Positions 24,670 to 34,210 of a DNA stretch of 64,000 nucleotides are shown here, piece by piece. The DNA is taken from positions 1 through 64,000 of the forward strand of contig JACRAY010000009.1 in assembly GCA_016213325.1 (NCBI GenBank), in the 5' to 3' direction. A program made the position numbers and the translations under genes. Under the pieces are notes generated by a model. The model ran no database searches. It had not been told where the DNA came from and saw nothing but the letters and a program-made list of their open reading frames with translations. Source of the stretch: Burkholderiales bacterium (GTDB lineage Bacteria > Pseudomonadota > Gammaproteobacteria > Burkholderiales > Burkholderiaceae_C). How positions within the stretch are numbered: position 1 is the first letter of the stretch; each line of letters starts with the position of its first letter.

Positions 24670-26667
24670 ATGAAGAAGCTCTCGTGGAAGGTGTGGGCGG
24701 CCGCCGGTGCCGTGGTGGTGCTGGCAGGCGGCGGCGCCTGGTGGTGGGTGCAGGGGCGATCGCCCGACGTTTCCTACCGCACCTCCAGGATCGAGCGCGG
24801 CCCGTTGCAGGCCACCGTGTCGGCCTCGGGCGCGGTCAACCCGGTCACGCAGGTGTCCGTGGGCACCCAGGTGTCGGGCCAGATCAAGGAGCTGTACGTC
24901 GACTTCAACTCCGAGGTCAAAGCCAACCAGCTCATCGCCCTGATCGACCCCGAGACTTTCGAATACCGCGTGCGCCAGTCGCAGGCCGACGTGGACGCCG
25001 CGCAGGCCGCCGTGCTGACCGCGCAGGCCAACAGCGCCGCGGCGCGCGCTGCGGTGTCGCGGTCCAAGGTGGACTTGGTCGAAGCGCAGCGCGACTACGA
25101 CCGCAAGAAGATGCTGGTGGACAAGCAGTTCGTGGCGCAGAGCGAAGCCGACAAGGCGCAAGCGCTGGTCAACACCACGCGCGAGGCGCTGAAGTCGGTG
25201 GAAGCGCAGATCGGCGTGACCGAAGCGCAGGTGAAGGCCGCCATGGCCAACGTGGCGCAGCGGCAGGCCGCACTGGCGCAGGCGCGCATCGACCTGAGCC
25301 GCACGCGCATCCTGTCGCCGGTGAACGGCATCGTCATCAAGCGCGCCGTCGAAAAGGGCCAGACCGTGGCGGCCAGCCTGCAGGCGCCCGAGCTGTTCGT
25401 GATCGCGCAGAACCTGCAGGACATGCAGGTGGACGCGAGCATCGACGAGAGCGACGTGGGTCGCATCCGCACCGGGCAGCGAGCCACTTTCACGGTGGAT
25501 GCGTACCCGGGGCAGACTTTCGAAGGCGAGATCCGGCAGGTGCGCAAGGCCGCGCAGAACGTCGCCAACGTGGTGACGTATGTGGCGGTCGTTGGTTTCT
25601 CCAACACCGGCGGGCGGTTGTTGCCGGGCATGACGGCGAACGTGCGCGTGATCACCGACTTTCGCGAGAACGTGCTGAAGATACCGAACGCGGCGCTGCG
25701 CGTGCGCATCGCGGGTGTCGAGCCTGCGGCCGGTGGGGCATCGGCGGCCAGGCCGGCGTCGGGGGCGGTGAGCTGGTCGTTGTTCTCGCAGGCGCATGCG
25801 CAGCCGCAAGGCGGCGGCATGGCGGCGATGCGCGAGCGGCTGGTGACGGAGCTTCAGTTGTCGTTGGAGCAGCAGGCGAAGCTGGACGCGATCTCCGCCG
25901 ACATGCGGCCGCAGTTCATGGCCCTGCGCGACGTGCCCGAAGAGCAGCGTGGGCCCGCGCGCGAGAAGCTGCTGGGCGAGATGCGCAACAAGATCAGCGC
26001 GATGCTCAATGCGGAGCAGAAGAAGAAGTATGCGGAAATGGCGGCACCCGTGGCTTCGCGCCCTTCCGCTGCTGCACCTTCTGCTTCCTCCCCCGCCCCC
26101 GCAGGGCCGAGTCGAAGCGCCGAAGGCGCGCAGTCCGCCGCTCCTTCCGCCCCTTCCGCGGCCCGCCCCCCGCCACCTGCCGGTGGCCCCTCTGGGCCCT
26201 TGGGAGAAGTCCGCAATCGCCTCGTCACCGACCTGCAACTGAGCCCGCCCCAGGTCGAGAAACTCGACGCCATCTATGCCGATGCCCGCCCGAAATTCAC
26301 GCAGCTGCGCGACCTGCCGCCGGAAGAACGCCAGAAGGCGCGCGAGCGCATCATGGCCGACATTCGCGCGCGCATCGGCGACATCCTCACGCCGGAGCAG
26401 AAGCCGAAATTCGCCGTGCTGCAAGCCGAAGCCGCCAGCCGCACCAATACGCGCGGCCGCATCTTCCTGCTGGGCGAAGACGGCAAGCCGAAGGCCTTCA
26501 ACGTGCGGCTGGGCATCACCGACGGCACCAGCACCGAACTGCTGGTGGGGCCGAATTCGCCCGAGGCCGCCGAGCTGAAGGAAGGCGCGAACGTGATCAC
26601 CGGCGTCGTCAACGCGTCGCAGCCGCAGCCGCAGCGTCCGCCTGCCGGCCCGCGCATGGGTTTCTGA
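24670..26667 (+). CDS. MacA-like periplasmic adaptor with two inserted LTxxQ (Spy/CpxP-like) repeats
   Basis: A 665-residue HlyD/MacA-type membrane-fusion protein. It has an N-terminal anchor (VWAAAGAVVVLAGGGAWWW), lipoyl/barrel halves (SASGAVNPVTQVSVGTQVSG; DLSRTRILSPVNGIVIKRAV) around a long coiled-coil hairpin, and a barrel part ending near residue 365. MacA proteins are usually about 370-400 residues. The extra ~200 residues hold two related segments, LVTELQLSLEQQAKLDAI (~390) and LVTDLQLSPPQVEKLDAI (~517), with helical Arg/Glu-rich followers, like the LTxxQ repeats of Spy/CpxP periplasmic chaperones, joined by a Pro/Ala linker. The membrane-proximal domain (GKPKAFNVRLGITDGTSTELL) resumes afterwards. 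Start at ATG 24670, where the membrane anchor begins; ATG 24604 is possible. The ATPase gene follows two bases later. Confidence 0.88.
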   Translation: MKKLSWKVWAAAGAVVVLAGGGAWWWVQGRSPDVSYRTSRIERGPLQATVSASGAVNPVTQVSVGTQVSGQIKELYVDFNSEVKANQLIALIDPETFEYRVRQSQADVDAAQAAVLTAQANSAAARAAVSRSKVDLVEAQRDYDRKKMLVDKQFVAQSEADKAQALVNTTREALKSVEAQIGVTEAQVKAAMANVAQRQAALAQARIDLSRTRILSPVNGIVIKRAVEKGQTVAASLQAPELFVIAQNLQDMQVDASIDESDVGRIRTGQRATFTVDAYPGQTFEGEIRQVRKAAQNVANVVTYVAVVGFSNTGGRLLPGMTANVRVITDFRENVLKIPNAALRVRIAGVEPAAGGASAARPASGAVSWSLFSQAHAQPQGGGMAAMRERLVTELQLSLEQQAKLDAISADMRPQFMALRDVPEEQRGPAREKLLGEMRNKISAMLNAEQKKKYAEMAAPVASRPSAAAPSASSPAPAGPSRSAEGAQSAAPSAPSAARPPPPAGGPSGPLGEVRNRLVTDLQLSPPQVEKLDAIYADARPKFTQLRDLPPEERQKARERIMADIRARIGDILTPEQKPKFAVLQAEAASRTNTRGRIFLLGEDGKPKAFNVRLGITDGTSTELLVGPNSPEAAELKEGANVITGVVNASQPQPQRPPAGPRMGF

Positions 26668-26669
26668 CG

Positions 26670-27389
<720 letters not shown>

Positions 27390-27406
27390 TTGGAATCTGA
27401 CCCCAA

Positions 27407-28639
27407 TTGAATTCTTTGGCCGCACTCCGATCCGCGCTGCGAGCGCTGGCAGCCAACAAGCTGCGCAGCGTGCTCACGATGCTGGGCATCATCATCGGCG
27501 TGGGCGCGGTCATCACGATGATCGCGGTGGGGCGCGGGGCGACGGAGAGGGTGCAGGAGCAGATGAAGGGGCTGGGCTCCAACATCATGCTGGTGCTGCC
27601 GGGCGGCATCACGGCAGGCGGGGTGCGGCTGGGGGCGCAGACCGGGCAATCGCTGACCGAAGAAGACGCGCTGGCGATTGCGCGCGAGATCGCCGAAGTG
27701 CAGGTCGCTGCGCCCAACATGCGCACCGGCGCACAGGTAGTGGTGGGCAACACCAACTGGAGCACGTCGATCTTCGGCACCACCAACGACTACCTCGAGG
27801 CGCGCGAATGGCCGCTGGCCGCGGGCCGCCTGTTCGAAGCGGCGGAGGTGGCCGGCTCGGCCAAGGTCGCGATCATTGGACAGACGGTGGCGCAGCAACT
27901 GTTCGGCGACGCCGACCCGCTGGACCAGGTGATCCGCGTGAAGAAGGTGCCGGTCACCATCGTCGGCCTGCTGGAGAAGAAGGGCCAGAACTCGATGGGC
28001 CAGGACCAGGACGACGTGGTGATCGTCCCTATCTCCACCTACCGCAACCGTGTGCAGGGTTCGAGCGGCGGCAAGTTGAAGCGCATCGGCTCCATCAGCG
28101 TGAAGGTGCGCGAGGGCCAGGACATGAAGCAGGTGGAAGAGAGCATCAAGGAGCTCCTCAGACAGCGCTTCAAGGTGCAGCCGGGCGCGGACGACCCGTT
28201 CGCCATCCGCAACCTCACCGAAATCCTGCAGGCGCAGGAGGCATCGAGCCGCGTGATGACGATGCTGCTGGCCGCCGTAGCCGGCATCAGCCTGCTGATC
28301 GGCGGCATCGGCATCATGAACATCATGCTGGTGAGCGTGACCGAGCGCACGCGAGAGATCGGGCTGCGCATGGCGGTCGGTGCGCGTGGCAAGGACATCC
28401 TTACGCAGTTCCTGATCGAAGCCGTGACGCTCTCGCTGATCGGCGGCGCCATCGGCATCGGTTTGGGAGCCATCTCCACGTGGGCCGTGGGCCAATTCGC
28501 GGGATGGCAAGTGAGCATGACCGCCGCATCCATCGTGCTGGCGGCCGGCTTTGCGGCCTTTGTGGGAATCTTCTTCGGGTTCTACCCGGCCCGCAGGGCC
28601 AGCAAGCTGCTGCCTATCCAGGCCCTGCGTTACGAGTAG
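27407..28639 (+). CDS. MacB-type ABC transporter permease
   Basis: A 410-residue permease: first span LTMLGIIIGVGAVITMIAVG, a large periplasmic domain (~45-280), then spans near VMTMLLAAVAGISLLIGGIGIMN, FLIEAVTLSLIGGAIGIGLG and SIVLAAGFAAFVGIFFGFYPA, ending in the typical PARRASKLLPIQALRYE. The only start available after the in-frame TGA at 27398 is TTG at 27407, which lies in the repeat end (CCCCAATTG); a GGAA sits about 11 bases upstream. The native start seems to have been lost to the insertion. With the adaptor and ATPase it would export a substrate across the outer membrane through a TolC-type channel, which is not encoded here. Confidence 0.92.
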   Translation: MNSLAALRSALRALAANKLRSVLTMLGIIIGVGAVITMIAVGRGATERVQEQMKGLGSNIMLVLPGGITAGGVRLGAQTGQSLTEEDALAIAREIAEVQVAAPNMRTGAQVVVGNTNWSTSIFGTTNDYLEAREWPLAAGRLFEAAEVAGSAKVAIIGQTVAQQLFGDADPLDQVIRVKKVPVTIVGLLEKKGQNSMGQDQDDVVIVPISTYRNRVQGSSGGKLKRIGSISVKVREGQDMKQVEESIKELLRQRFKVQPGADDPFAIRNLTEILQAQEASSRVMTMLLAAVAGISLLIGGIGIMNIMLVSVTERTREIGLRMAVGARGKDILTQFLIEAVTLSLIGGAIGIGLGAISTWAVGQFAGWQVSMTAASIVLAAGFAAFVGIFFGFYPARRASKLLPIQALRYE

Positions 28640-28645
28640 GCGGGC

Positions 28646-28882
28646 TTACCACTCGCCCTTGCCGCTGCGCGACTTGCTGGCGAGTTCCTTGTCGGCGAAC
28701 ATCTCGCGCTGGTCCTGCTTCACGTCTTCCTTGACGTTGCCGTAGCGCGATTGCACCTTGCCCTTGGCTTCCTGCGCGTGGCCCCTGGCTTCCAGCGAAC
28801 GGTTGCGTGTGATCTTGCCGACCTGCTCCTTGATCTCGCCGGCTGCGCGGTTGGCCAGGCCCTTGACTTGCTGCTTGTTCAT
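28646..28882 (-). CDS. CsbD-family stress protein
   Basis: A 78-residue hydrophilic CsbD-like protein: MNKQQVKGLANRAAGEIKEQ, then ITRNRSLEARGHAQEAKGKVQ. The family is induced by general stress and has no known reaction. I start at 28882 because GAGGT lies seven bases upstream; the longer frame from 28915 lacks this. It converges on the exporter permease gene and lies downstream of the ECF sigma/cupin genes, whose regulon it may belong to. Confidence 0.85.
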   Translation of the reverse strand: MNKQQVKGLANRAAGEIKEQVGKITRNRSLEARGHAQEAKGKVQSRYGNVKEDVKQDQREMFADKELASKSRSGKGEW

Positions 28883-28993
28883 GGTGGGTACCTCATCGAT
28901 AGCGCCGAGGGACATTCCTCATGCCTTCAAGGGTAGGGACGAGCAGCTGCGCGCGCCAAGGAGCGCGTGCGCCGCATGCCCGTCCGTGCGGTC

Positions 28994-29341
28994 CTACGCC
29001 TTGCCGTCGCCGGGTTCCGGCTCAGCCAGGTCGTGCGCCCACTGCACGGCTTCCAGGTCGTCGCCGGGTGCGTGGCCAGGCTCAGGCATGTCCCACGGGC
29101 CAAGGTCGTGGCGCGCCCAGAAGTCGCGTTCCATGCGCGGGTCGACGATGTCGGCCAGCAATTTGCCGCCTGCGCTGCCCACGGCTGCGCCGATGACGGC
29201 ACCGACTGCCGTACCAACCGGGCCAGCTGCTGTGCCCGCGACGGCACCGCCGGTGACGGCACCGGTGAAACCGCCCACTGCTGTGCTGACCGGGTGGTTG
29301 CCCAGCGGGCTCGATCGTGCTTGGGGTTTGTCTCGGTCCAT
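28994..29341 (-). CDS. Glycine-zipper protein
   Basis: A 115-residue protein whose residues ~20-60 form a glycine-zipper (TAVGGFTGAVTGGAVAGTA, AVGAVIGAAVGSAGGK) expected to insert into or associate with a membrane. The C-terminal half is acidic and soluble (DPRMERDFWARHDLGPWDMPEP). No signal peptide is evident. It lies 18 bp downstream of the cupin gene in the same direction, so it is probably part of the stress block with CsbD and the ECF sigma factor. Confidence 0.7.
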   Translation of the reverse strand: MDRDKPQARSSPLGNHPVSTAVGGFTGAVTGGAVAGTAAGPVGTAVGAVIGAAVGSAGGKLLADIVDPRMERDFWARHDLGPWDMPEPGHAPGDDLEAVQWAHDLAEPEPGDGKA

Positions 29342-29359
29342 GGGGGTTGGACCCTGAAA

Positions 29360-29821
29360 CTACACCAACTGTTCCGCCCTGGGCGTAGCACCACGCAAGA
29401 AGATGACGGCCCCTTCATCACTCGTACTGTCCGCATCCAGCACATCCTTGCGCACACGGTGATAACTCCCCGCCGGCAGCACCAGCGGCCCGATGCGCAG
29501 CACACCCGACACCACCACGCATTCCTCATCCACCGGATGACGATGCGCCGGCAGCACCGCCCCGGGCGCGAACTTCAGCAGGTACGACATCACCCCGCCT
29601 TCTTCATGCAGTACCTTGCGCTCGATGCCGGGCAGCAGCGCGTGCCAGTTGCCGTCGTCGGCGTGGATCGAGGTGTGGTGCTGCACCGAATCGGCCGCGA
29701 TGCGCTTCATGAGCCTGGCGCGCACGCGGCCCAGCGAAGCGTCGTCCGCTTCGGACAGCGGACGCTGCGCAGCCGTGATGGCGCGCACGATGTCGTCGTC
29801 CAGGCGGCCTGGCTCGCTCAT
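29360..29821 (-). CDS. ChrR-like cupin anti-sigma factor
   Basis: A 153-residue protein with an N-terminal helical part (residues 1-~45) and a C-terminal cupin barrel with a metal-site pattern APGAVLPAHRHPVDEECVVVSG (HxH followed by Glu). This arrangement matches ChrR-type anti-sigma factors that hold an ECF sigma factor until oxidative or light stress. The N-terminal His/Cys zinc cluster of ChrR is not obvious, so the sensing chemistry may differ. GGAGGG precedes the ATG by seven bases. It lies 58 bp behind the sigma gene. Confidence 0.82.
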   Translation of the reverse strand: MSEPGRLDDDIVRAITAAQRPLSEADDASLGRVRARLMKRIAADSVQHHTSIHADDGNWHALLPGIERKVLHEEGGVMSYLLKFAPGAVLPAHRHPVDEECVVVSGVLRIGPLVLPAGSYHRVRKDVLDADSTSDEGAVIFLRGATPRAEQLV

Positions 29822-29879
29822 TCGACTACCCTCCGCGCTACGCGCTGCGGGGCTATGAGCCTTCGGGCGGCCGTGCGGC

Positions 29880-30485
29880 TCATGCCGTCAACCCGGTCGA
29901 AAGGGTTTCGCGCAACTTGTGCTGCGCACGCGTCATCAGCGACTTGACGGTGCCCAGCGGCATGCACGTGATGGTGGCGATCTCGGACTGCGTGAAATCG
30001 CGGAAGTAGGCCAGGCCCAGCACCCAGCGCTCGTTGGCCGAGAGTTCACGCAATGCCGCATGCAGGCGTGTGCGCGACTCGACACTCTCCAGCAGTTCCT
30101 CGGGGCCGGGGGCCTGGCCCTGTTCCACGACCGAAGCATCGAAGTCGGGCGCGCCAGTCAGCCCGCCGTGCCTCAGGGTCTCCTGCCGGATGCGGTCCAG
30201 CGCGCGGCTGCGTGCCATGGTCAGCAGCCAGGTGATGGCGCTGCCGCGCGCTGCATCGAACTGCGCCGCGTTGCGCCACGCCTGGAAGTAGCAGTCGGCC
30301 AGAACGTCTTCGGCCAGCGCGTCGCCGGCGATGCGGCGCACCACCGCTATCGCGTGGCGCGCCGTTGCGGTGTAGAAGGCTTCGAAGGCACGCCCGTCTC
30401 CACCGGCCGCGGCCCGCAGCAGGCCGGCCAGGCGCTCGTCGCGCTCCCTCAGCGCGCCCGCGGGGTCGTTCGCAGGGTCTTGCAT
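29880..30485 (-). CDS. ECF-family RNA polymerase sigma factor
   Basis: A 201-residue ECF sigma factor. Region 2 reads AFEAFYTATARHAIAVVRRI...DVLADCYFQAWRNAAQFD...SAITWLLTMARSRALDRIR and region 4 reads LRELSANERWVLGLAYFRDFTQSEIATITCMPLGTVKSLMTRAQHKLRE, a complete sigma-2/sigma-4 pair. I start at ATG 30485 (MQDPANDP); an upstream in-frame extension to 30623 is not sigma-like. It is encoded with a ChrR-like cupin anti-sigma, pointing to an oxidative-stress type circuit. Confidence 0.9.
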   Translation of the reverse strand: MQDPANDPAGALRERDERLAGLLRAAAGGDGRAFEAFYTATARHAIAVVRRIAGDALAEDVLADCYFQAWRNAAQFDAARGSAITWLLTMARSRALDRIRQETLRHGGLTGAPDFDASVVEQGQAPGPEELLESVESRTRLHAALRELSANERWVLGLAYFRDFTQSEIATITCMPLGTVKSLMTRAQHKLRETLSTGLTA

Positions 30486-30643
30486 GCCGTAGGGCAACAA
30501 GGCTAGCACGAAAGCGGCGGCGCAACGAAAGTGGGGAGCCGGGTGGTTCACACCCTGATTACGGATGGCGGGCGGCGGTGGATGCATCCGCCGGTGTCCG
30601 CGGTGCGTAATGGAGCCAGGCATTCAACCGGGGGAATCCAGCC

Positions 30644-31111
30644 ATGCGCCGTTCCGTAGTCGTCGACCACCAGCTGTTCATCGCCGCACCCGTGCCGGTG
30701 GTACAGGCCCAGTTCGCGGACGTACAGCACCACATCGATGCCAACGTGCACCCCAAGCTCAGGTTCGAGCTGCTGGCGCAGGAGCCGCGCCGCGCCCGCT
30801 TCACGCAAGAGGTGAAGCTGCTGGGCATGCGCCAGCGCGACCTGATCGACCGGCGCATCGAAGACGACGGCTCCATCCTCGACGAGTCGATCGACGGCTT
30901 CAACAAGGGCGCCAAGCTGCACTTCCGCTTCAACCCGGCCACCGAAGGCGGCCAGCCGGGCACGCTGGTACAGATCCGCATCTCGCTGCAGACGCCGCCG
31001 CTGCTGGGCTTCCTGGCGCCGTTGCTGCACAAGCAGGCCATGCAGGAGACGGTGGAGGCGGCGCTGCAGGACAAGCGCGACATCGAGGGCGGCTACGCAG
31101 GGGGGCGATAA
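30644..31111 (+). CDS. SRPBCC-fold protein
   Basis: A 155-residue protein that looks like a START/SRPBCC hydrophobic-ligand domain: HQLFIAAPVPVVQAQFADVQHH at the start, alternating strands (RARFTQEVKLLGMRQRDLIDR), TLVQIRISLQTPPLLGF and a final long helix HKQAMQETVEAALQDKRDIE. No catalytic residues are diagnostic. It is 24 bp upstream of uppP in the same direction and may share its transcript. Ligand unknown. Confidence 0.7.
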   Translation: MRRSVVVDHQLFIAAPVPVVQAQFADVQHHIDANVHPKLRFELLAQEPRRARFTQEVKLLGMRQRDLIDRRIEDDGSILDESIDGFNKGAKLHFRFNPATEGGQPGTLVQIRISLQTPPLLGFLAPLLHKQAMQETVEAALQDKRDIEGGYAGGR

Positions 31112-31135
31112 TCCGCGCTTTGCTTCGGAGCGCGA

Positions 31136-31963
31136 GTGGATTTCGTCCTGCTGGCCAAGGCCGCCGTCATGGGGATCGTCGAGGGACTGACGGAATTCCT
31201 GCCCATCTCCAGCACCGGCCACCTGATCCTGGCAGGAGCGCTGCTCGGCTTCGAGGATGAGAAGGCGAAAGTCTTCGACATCGCCATCCAGACCGGCGCG
31301 ATCCTGGCGGTGATCCTGGTCTATTGGCAGAAGATCCGCGACACCGTGGCCAGCCTGCCTTCGGACAAGGAAGCGCAGCGCTTCACGGCCAACGTCGCCA
31401 TCGGATTCTTCCCCGCCGTGGTCTTCGGCCTGCTGCTGGGCAAGACCATCCAGATGCACCTGTTCAAGCCCTGGTTCGTGGCTACCACCTTCATCGTGGG
31501 CGGCTTCATCATCCTGTGGGCCGAACGCAGGCCGCAGGAAAAGGTGCGGGTGGCCGAAGCCGAGGCCATGACCTGGCAGGACGCGCTGAAGGTGGGGCTG
31601 GTGCAATGCCTCGCCCTCTTGCCCGGCACCAGCCGCAGCGGCGCCACCATCATCGGCGGCATGCTGCTGGGGTTGTCGCGCAAGGCGGCGACCGACTTCT
31701 CGTTCTACCTCGCCATCCCCACGCTGATCGGGGCCGGGGCCTACAGCCTGTACAAGGAACGCGCGCTGCTGTCCGCAGACGACCTGCCGGCCTTCGGGGT
31801 GGGGCTGGTGTTCTCGTTCATCAGCGCCTGGCTGTGCGTGCGCTGGCTGCTGCGCTACATCTCCAGCCACAGCTTCACGCCCTTTGCCTGGTACCGCATC
31901 GCTTTCGGCGTGATCGTCCTGGTGACGGCCGGCACGGGCTGGGTGGACTGGTCGCACACCTGA
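31136..31963 (+). CDS. uppP: Undecaprenyl-diphosphatase
   Basis: A 275-residue BacA-type integral membrane phosphatase that recycles undecaprenyl pyrophosphate to the monophosphate carrier used in peptidoglycan and polysaccharide synthesis; overexpression gives bacitracin resistance in other species. Both family signatures are present: [18 protein letters not shown] near residue 17 and [15 protein letters not shown] near residue 162, along with multiple hydrophobic spans. The start is a GTG at 31136. No resistance context is seen; it is likely the housekeeping copy. Confidence 0.95.
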   Translation: MDFVLLAKAAVMGIVEGLTEFLPISSTGHLILAGALLGFEDEKAKVFDIAIQTGAILAVILVYWQKIRDTVASLPSDKEAQRFTANVAIGFFPAVVFGLLLGKTIQMHLFKPWFVATTFIVGGFIILWAERRPQEKVRVAEAEAMTWQDALKVGLVQCLALLPGTSRSGATIIGGMLLGLSRKAATDFSFYLAIPTLIGAGAYSLYKERALLSADDLPAFGVGLVFSFISAWLCVRWLLRYISSHSFTPFAWYRIAFGVIVLVTAGTGWVDWSHT

Positions 31964-32011
31964 GCCAAGGGTGTGTTGCGGCGCAGCAACCAACGAACGG
32001 TTGTCGATCAT

Positions 32012-32068
32012 GGGCTGATCGGCGAATATCGGGCACTTGTTGTCCCGGCCACCCCCCATGATCAGCCC
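32012..32068 (+). promoter_or_regulatory. Inverted repeat that could hide the kinase start codon
   Basis: GGGCTGATC (32012-32020) is a perfect complement of GATCAGCCC (32060-32068), which spans codons 1-4 of the kinase gene. In the mRNA the two could pair over a 39-base loop and block initiation. No Shine-Dalgarno is visible in the loop, and this may be chance. Confidence 0.3.
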
Positions 32069-33386
32069 CAGCACCAGCGTGCCGCACACGATAGGGAAGT
32101 ACCGCGTCCTCAGGGAGCTGGGGCGGGGCGCGACCAGTGCCGTCTTCCTCTGCGAGGACAATTTCAACAACCGCAAGGTGGCGGTCAAGCGGATCCACAC
32201 GCACCTGCTGTCCGACCCCAACCAGGCGAAGCGCCTGCGCAAGAACCTGCGCAACGAAATGCTGCTGGCCGGCAAGCTGCGCCACCCGCACATCGTGCGC
32301 CTGTACGACGCCGATGCCGACGACGCCGAGCAGCCCTACCTGGTGCTGGAGTACATCGAAGGTACGTCACTGGCGCGCTTTTGCACCAGCGACCGCCTGA
32401 TGCCGGTGCCGCAGGTGCTGGACATCATCTACAAGGTGAGCAGCGCGCTCGAATACGCCAACAGCAACGGCCTGATCCACCGCGACATCAAGCCGGCCAA
32501 CCTGATGCTGCAGAGCACCGGTGACGTCAAGCTCACCGACTTCGGGGCCGCCCTGTCCGTGCAGGGCGATGTGACGCAGGTGGCAGGGCTGGTCGGCTCG
32601 CCGCTGTACATGTCGCCCGAGCAGGTGATGGAGCAGTCGCTCACCCACCACAGCGACATGTTCTCGCTGGGGGTGTGCCTGTACGAGATGCTGACGGCGC
32701 GCCGCCCGTTCGAGGGCGACTCCGACTACGCCACGCTGTTCAAGATCGGCAACGAGGAGCCGCCCGCACCCAGCGTGCTGCGCCCGGGGCTGCCGGCGGG
32801 GCTGGACCAGGTGATTGCCAAGGCGCTGGCCAAGAAGCCGAAGGACCGCTTCCCGCAGTGGGCCGATTTTTCCGACGCTATCCTCGGCGTGAGCAAGGCC
32901 ACCGTGGGCAAGCGCGAGACGCACCGCGACGGCGAACGTTTCGCGCAGATGCGCGGGCTGCCGTTCTTCGCGGGCTTCCAGGACGCCACCCTGTGGGAGG
33001 CGCTGCGCCTGGGCACGCTGCACTCGCACCCCGAAGGCACCGAGCTGATGCACGAGGACTCCAAGGGCGACTCGTTCTACGTCCTGCTGGAAGGCAAGGT
33101 CGCGATCAGCCGGCACGGCCGCAAGCTCACCACGGTGGAAGCCGGCGTGACGCTGGGCGAGATGGCTTACCTGCAGCCCGAAAAACCGCTGCGTAGCGCG
33201 ACGGCCACGGCCGAGACTTACGTGGTGGTGCTGGAGATCCGCGACGAGGCGCTGCGGCACGCGTCCGACGAACTGCAGCTGCGCTTCGACAAGGCGTTCA
33301 TCAACCTGCTGGTCAACCGGCTGATGGTGACGAACGAGCAGCTGGGCAAGGCGCAGGAAAACTCGCTGACGCTCGACCTGCGTTAA
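32058..33386 (+). CDS. Ser/Thr protein kinase with cyclic-nucleotide-binding domain
   Basis: A 442-residue eukaryotic-type kinase. Kinase domain (~15-275): glycine loop LGRGATSAVF, VAVKRI lysine, HRDIKPANLML catalytic loop, DFGAA, SPEQV and the DMFSLGVCLYEML segment, all intact. The C-terminal ~130 residues form a CAP/cNMP-binding jelly roll (GDSFYVLLEGKVAISRHG, GVTLGEMAYLQPEKPLRSATATA), so activity may respond to cAMP or cGMP. No membrane span, so cytoplasmic. ATG at 32058 is chosen; TTG 32037 is the alternative. Its stop overlaps the convergent Anbu gene stop (33383-33386). Confidence 0.92.
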   Translation: MISPSTSVPHTIGKYRVLRELGRGATSAVFLCEDNFNNRKVAVKRIHTHLLSDPNQAKRLRKNLRNEMLLAGKLRHPHIVRLYDADADDAEQPYLVLEYIEGTSLARFCTSDRLMPVPQVLDIIYKVSSALEYANSNGLIHRDIKPANLMLQSTGDVKLTDFGAALSVQGDVTQVAGLVGSPLYMSPEQVMEQSLTHHSDMFSLGVCLYEMLTARRPFEGDSDYATLFKIGNEEPPAPSVLRPGLPAGLDQVIAKALAKKPKDRFPQWADFSDAILGVSKATVGKRETHRDGERFAQMRGLPFFAGFQDATLWEALRLGTLHSHPEGTELMHEDSKGDSFYVLLEGKVAISRHGRKLTTVEAGVTLGEMAYLQPEKPLRSATATAETYVVVLEIRDEALRHASDELQLRFDKAFINLLVNRLMVTNEQLGKAQENSLTLDLR

Positions 33387-34210
33387 ATCAGCTTTTCCTC
33401 CGGCCGCGTGATCTTCTTCAGCGGCTTCGTATTCCCATCGATCGGCATCAACGGAATATCCGTATGCGCGTCGTCCCACACCGGGTCTTCGAGGCTGTCG
33501 AACACCTCGCGCAGCTTCTGTCCCCAGCTGGTGTGCACCATGCGGTAGTAGGGGTTGTGCATGTCGATGCAGACGATGCGGTCGGTCTCGAAGCGGTTGG
33601 CTTCGTACACCACCAGGTCCAGCGGCGGGCCCACCGACAGGTTGGACTTCATGGTGGAATCCATAGACACCAGCGCGCACTTGGCGGCCTCGTCCAGCGC
33701 CGTGTCGGGCGTGATCACGCGGTCCAGCACCGGCTTGCCGTACTTGTACTCGCCCACCTGGAAGTAGGGCGTCTCGGGCGTGGCCTCGATGAAGTTGCCC
33801 GCCGAGTACACCTGGAACAGGCGCATGCCTTCGCCGCGGATCTGCCCGCCGAAGATCAGGTTGACGTTGAATTCCACGCCCGCGTTCTTCAGCGCGTCGG
33901 CATCGCGGTCGTACACGTGGCGCACCGTCTCGCCCAGCACGCGTGCGGCATCGAACATGCTGGTGGCGTTCCAGATCGTGATGGGGTCCGACTCGGGGTC
34001 TTCGCGCAGCGCCTCCACCTGCAAGAGCTCGCGCACCGATTGCGAGATGCTCAGGTTGCCGGCGGACAGCAGCACCATGAAGCGGTCGCCGCGGCGCTCG
34101 TACACGATCATCTTGCGGAAGGTGCTGATGTTGTCGACGCCCGCGTTGGTGCGCGAGTCCGACAGGAACACCAACCCCGCATTCAGCTTGATCCCGACGC
34201 AGTAGGTCAT
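33383..34210 (-). CDS. Anbu (ancestral beta-subunit, proteasome-type) protease
   Basis: A 275-residue Ntn-hydrolase of the Anbu/BPH family, distant kin of HslV and the proteasome beta subunit. It begins [24 protein letters not shown], where Thr2 becomes the catalytic nucleophile once Met is removed; the DSRTNAG loop and the later [14 protein letters not shown] are typical. Anbu forms open helical or ring assemblies. Elsewhere it is usually beside ATP-grasp, alpha-E and transglutaminase genes; none of these is here. Instead its ATG overlaps the mutS stop (ATGA, 34207-34210). Confidence 0.9.
   Translation of the reverse strand: MTYCVGIKLNAGLVFLSDSRTNAGVDNISTFRKMIVYERRGDRFMVLLSAGNLSISQSVRELLQVEALREDPESDPITIWNATSMFDAARVLGETVRHVYDRDADALKNAGVEFNVNLIFGGQIRGEGMRLFQVYSAGNFIEATPETPYFQVGEYKYGKPVLDRVITPDTALDEAAKCALVSMDSTMKSNLSVGPPLDLVVYEANRFETDRIVCIDMHNPYYRMVHTSWGQKLREVFDSLEDPVWDDAHTDIPLMPIDGNTKPLKKITRPEEKLI

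Noticed and set aside
24684-26669. Long upstream extension of the ABC ATPase reading frame
   Set aside because: The extension is read out of frame through the MacA-like gene and is Arg/Gly/Ala-rich. The ATPase domain starts exactly at ATG 26670, two bases after the adaptor stop.
30053-30623. Upstream extension of the ECF sigma frame to 30623
   Set aside because: The extra N-terminal sequence is Pro/His/Arg-rich and not sigma-like; the domain starts after ATG 30485.
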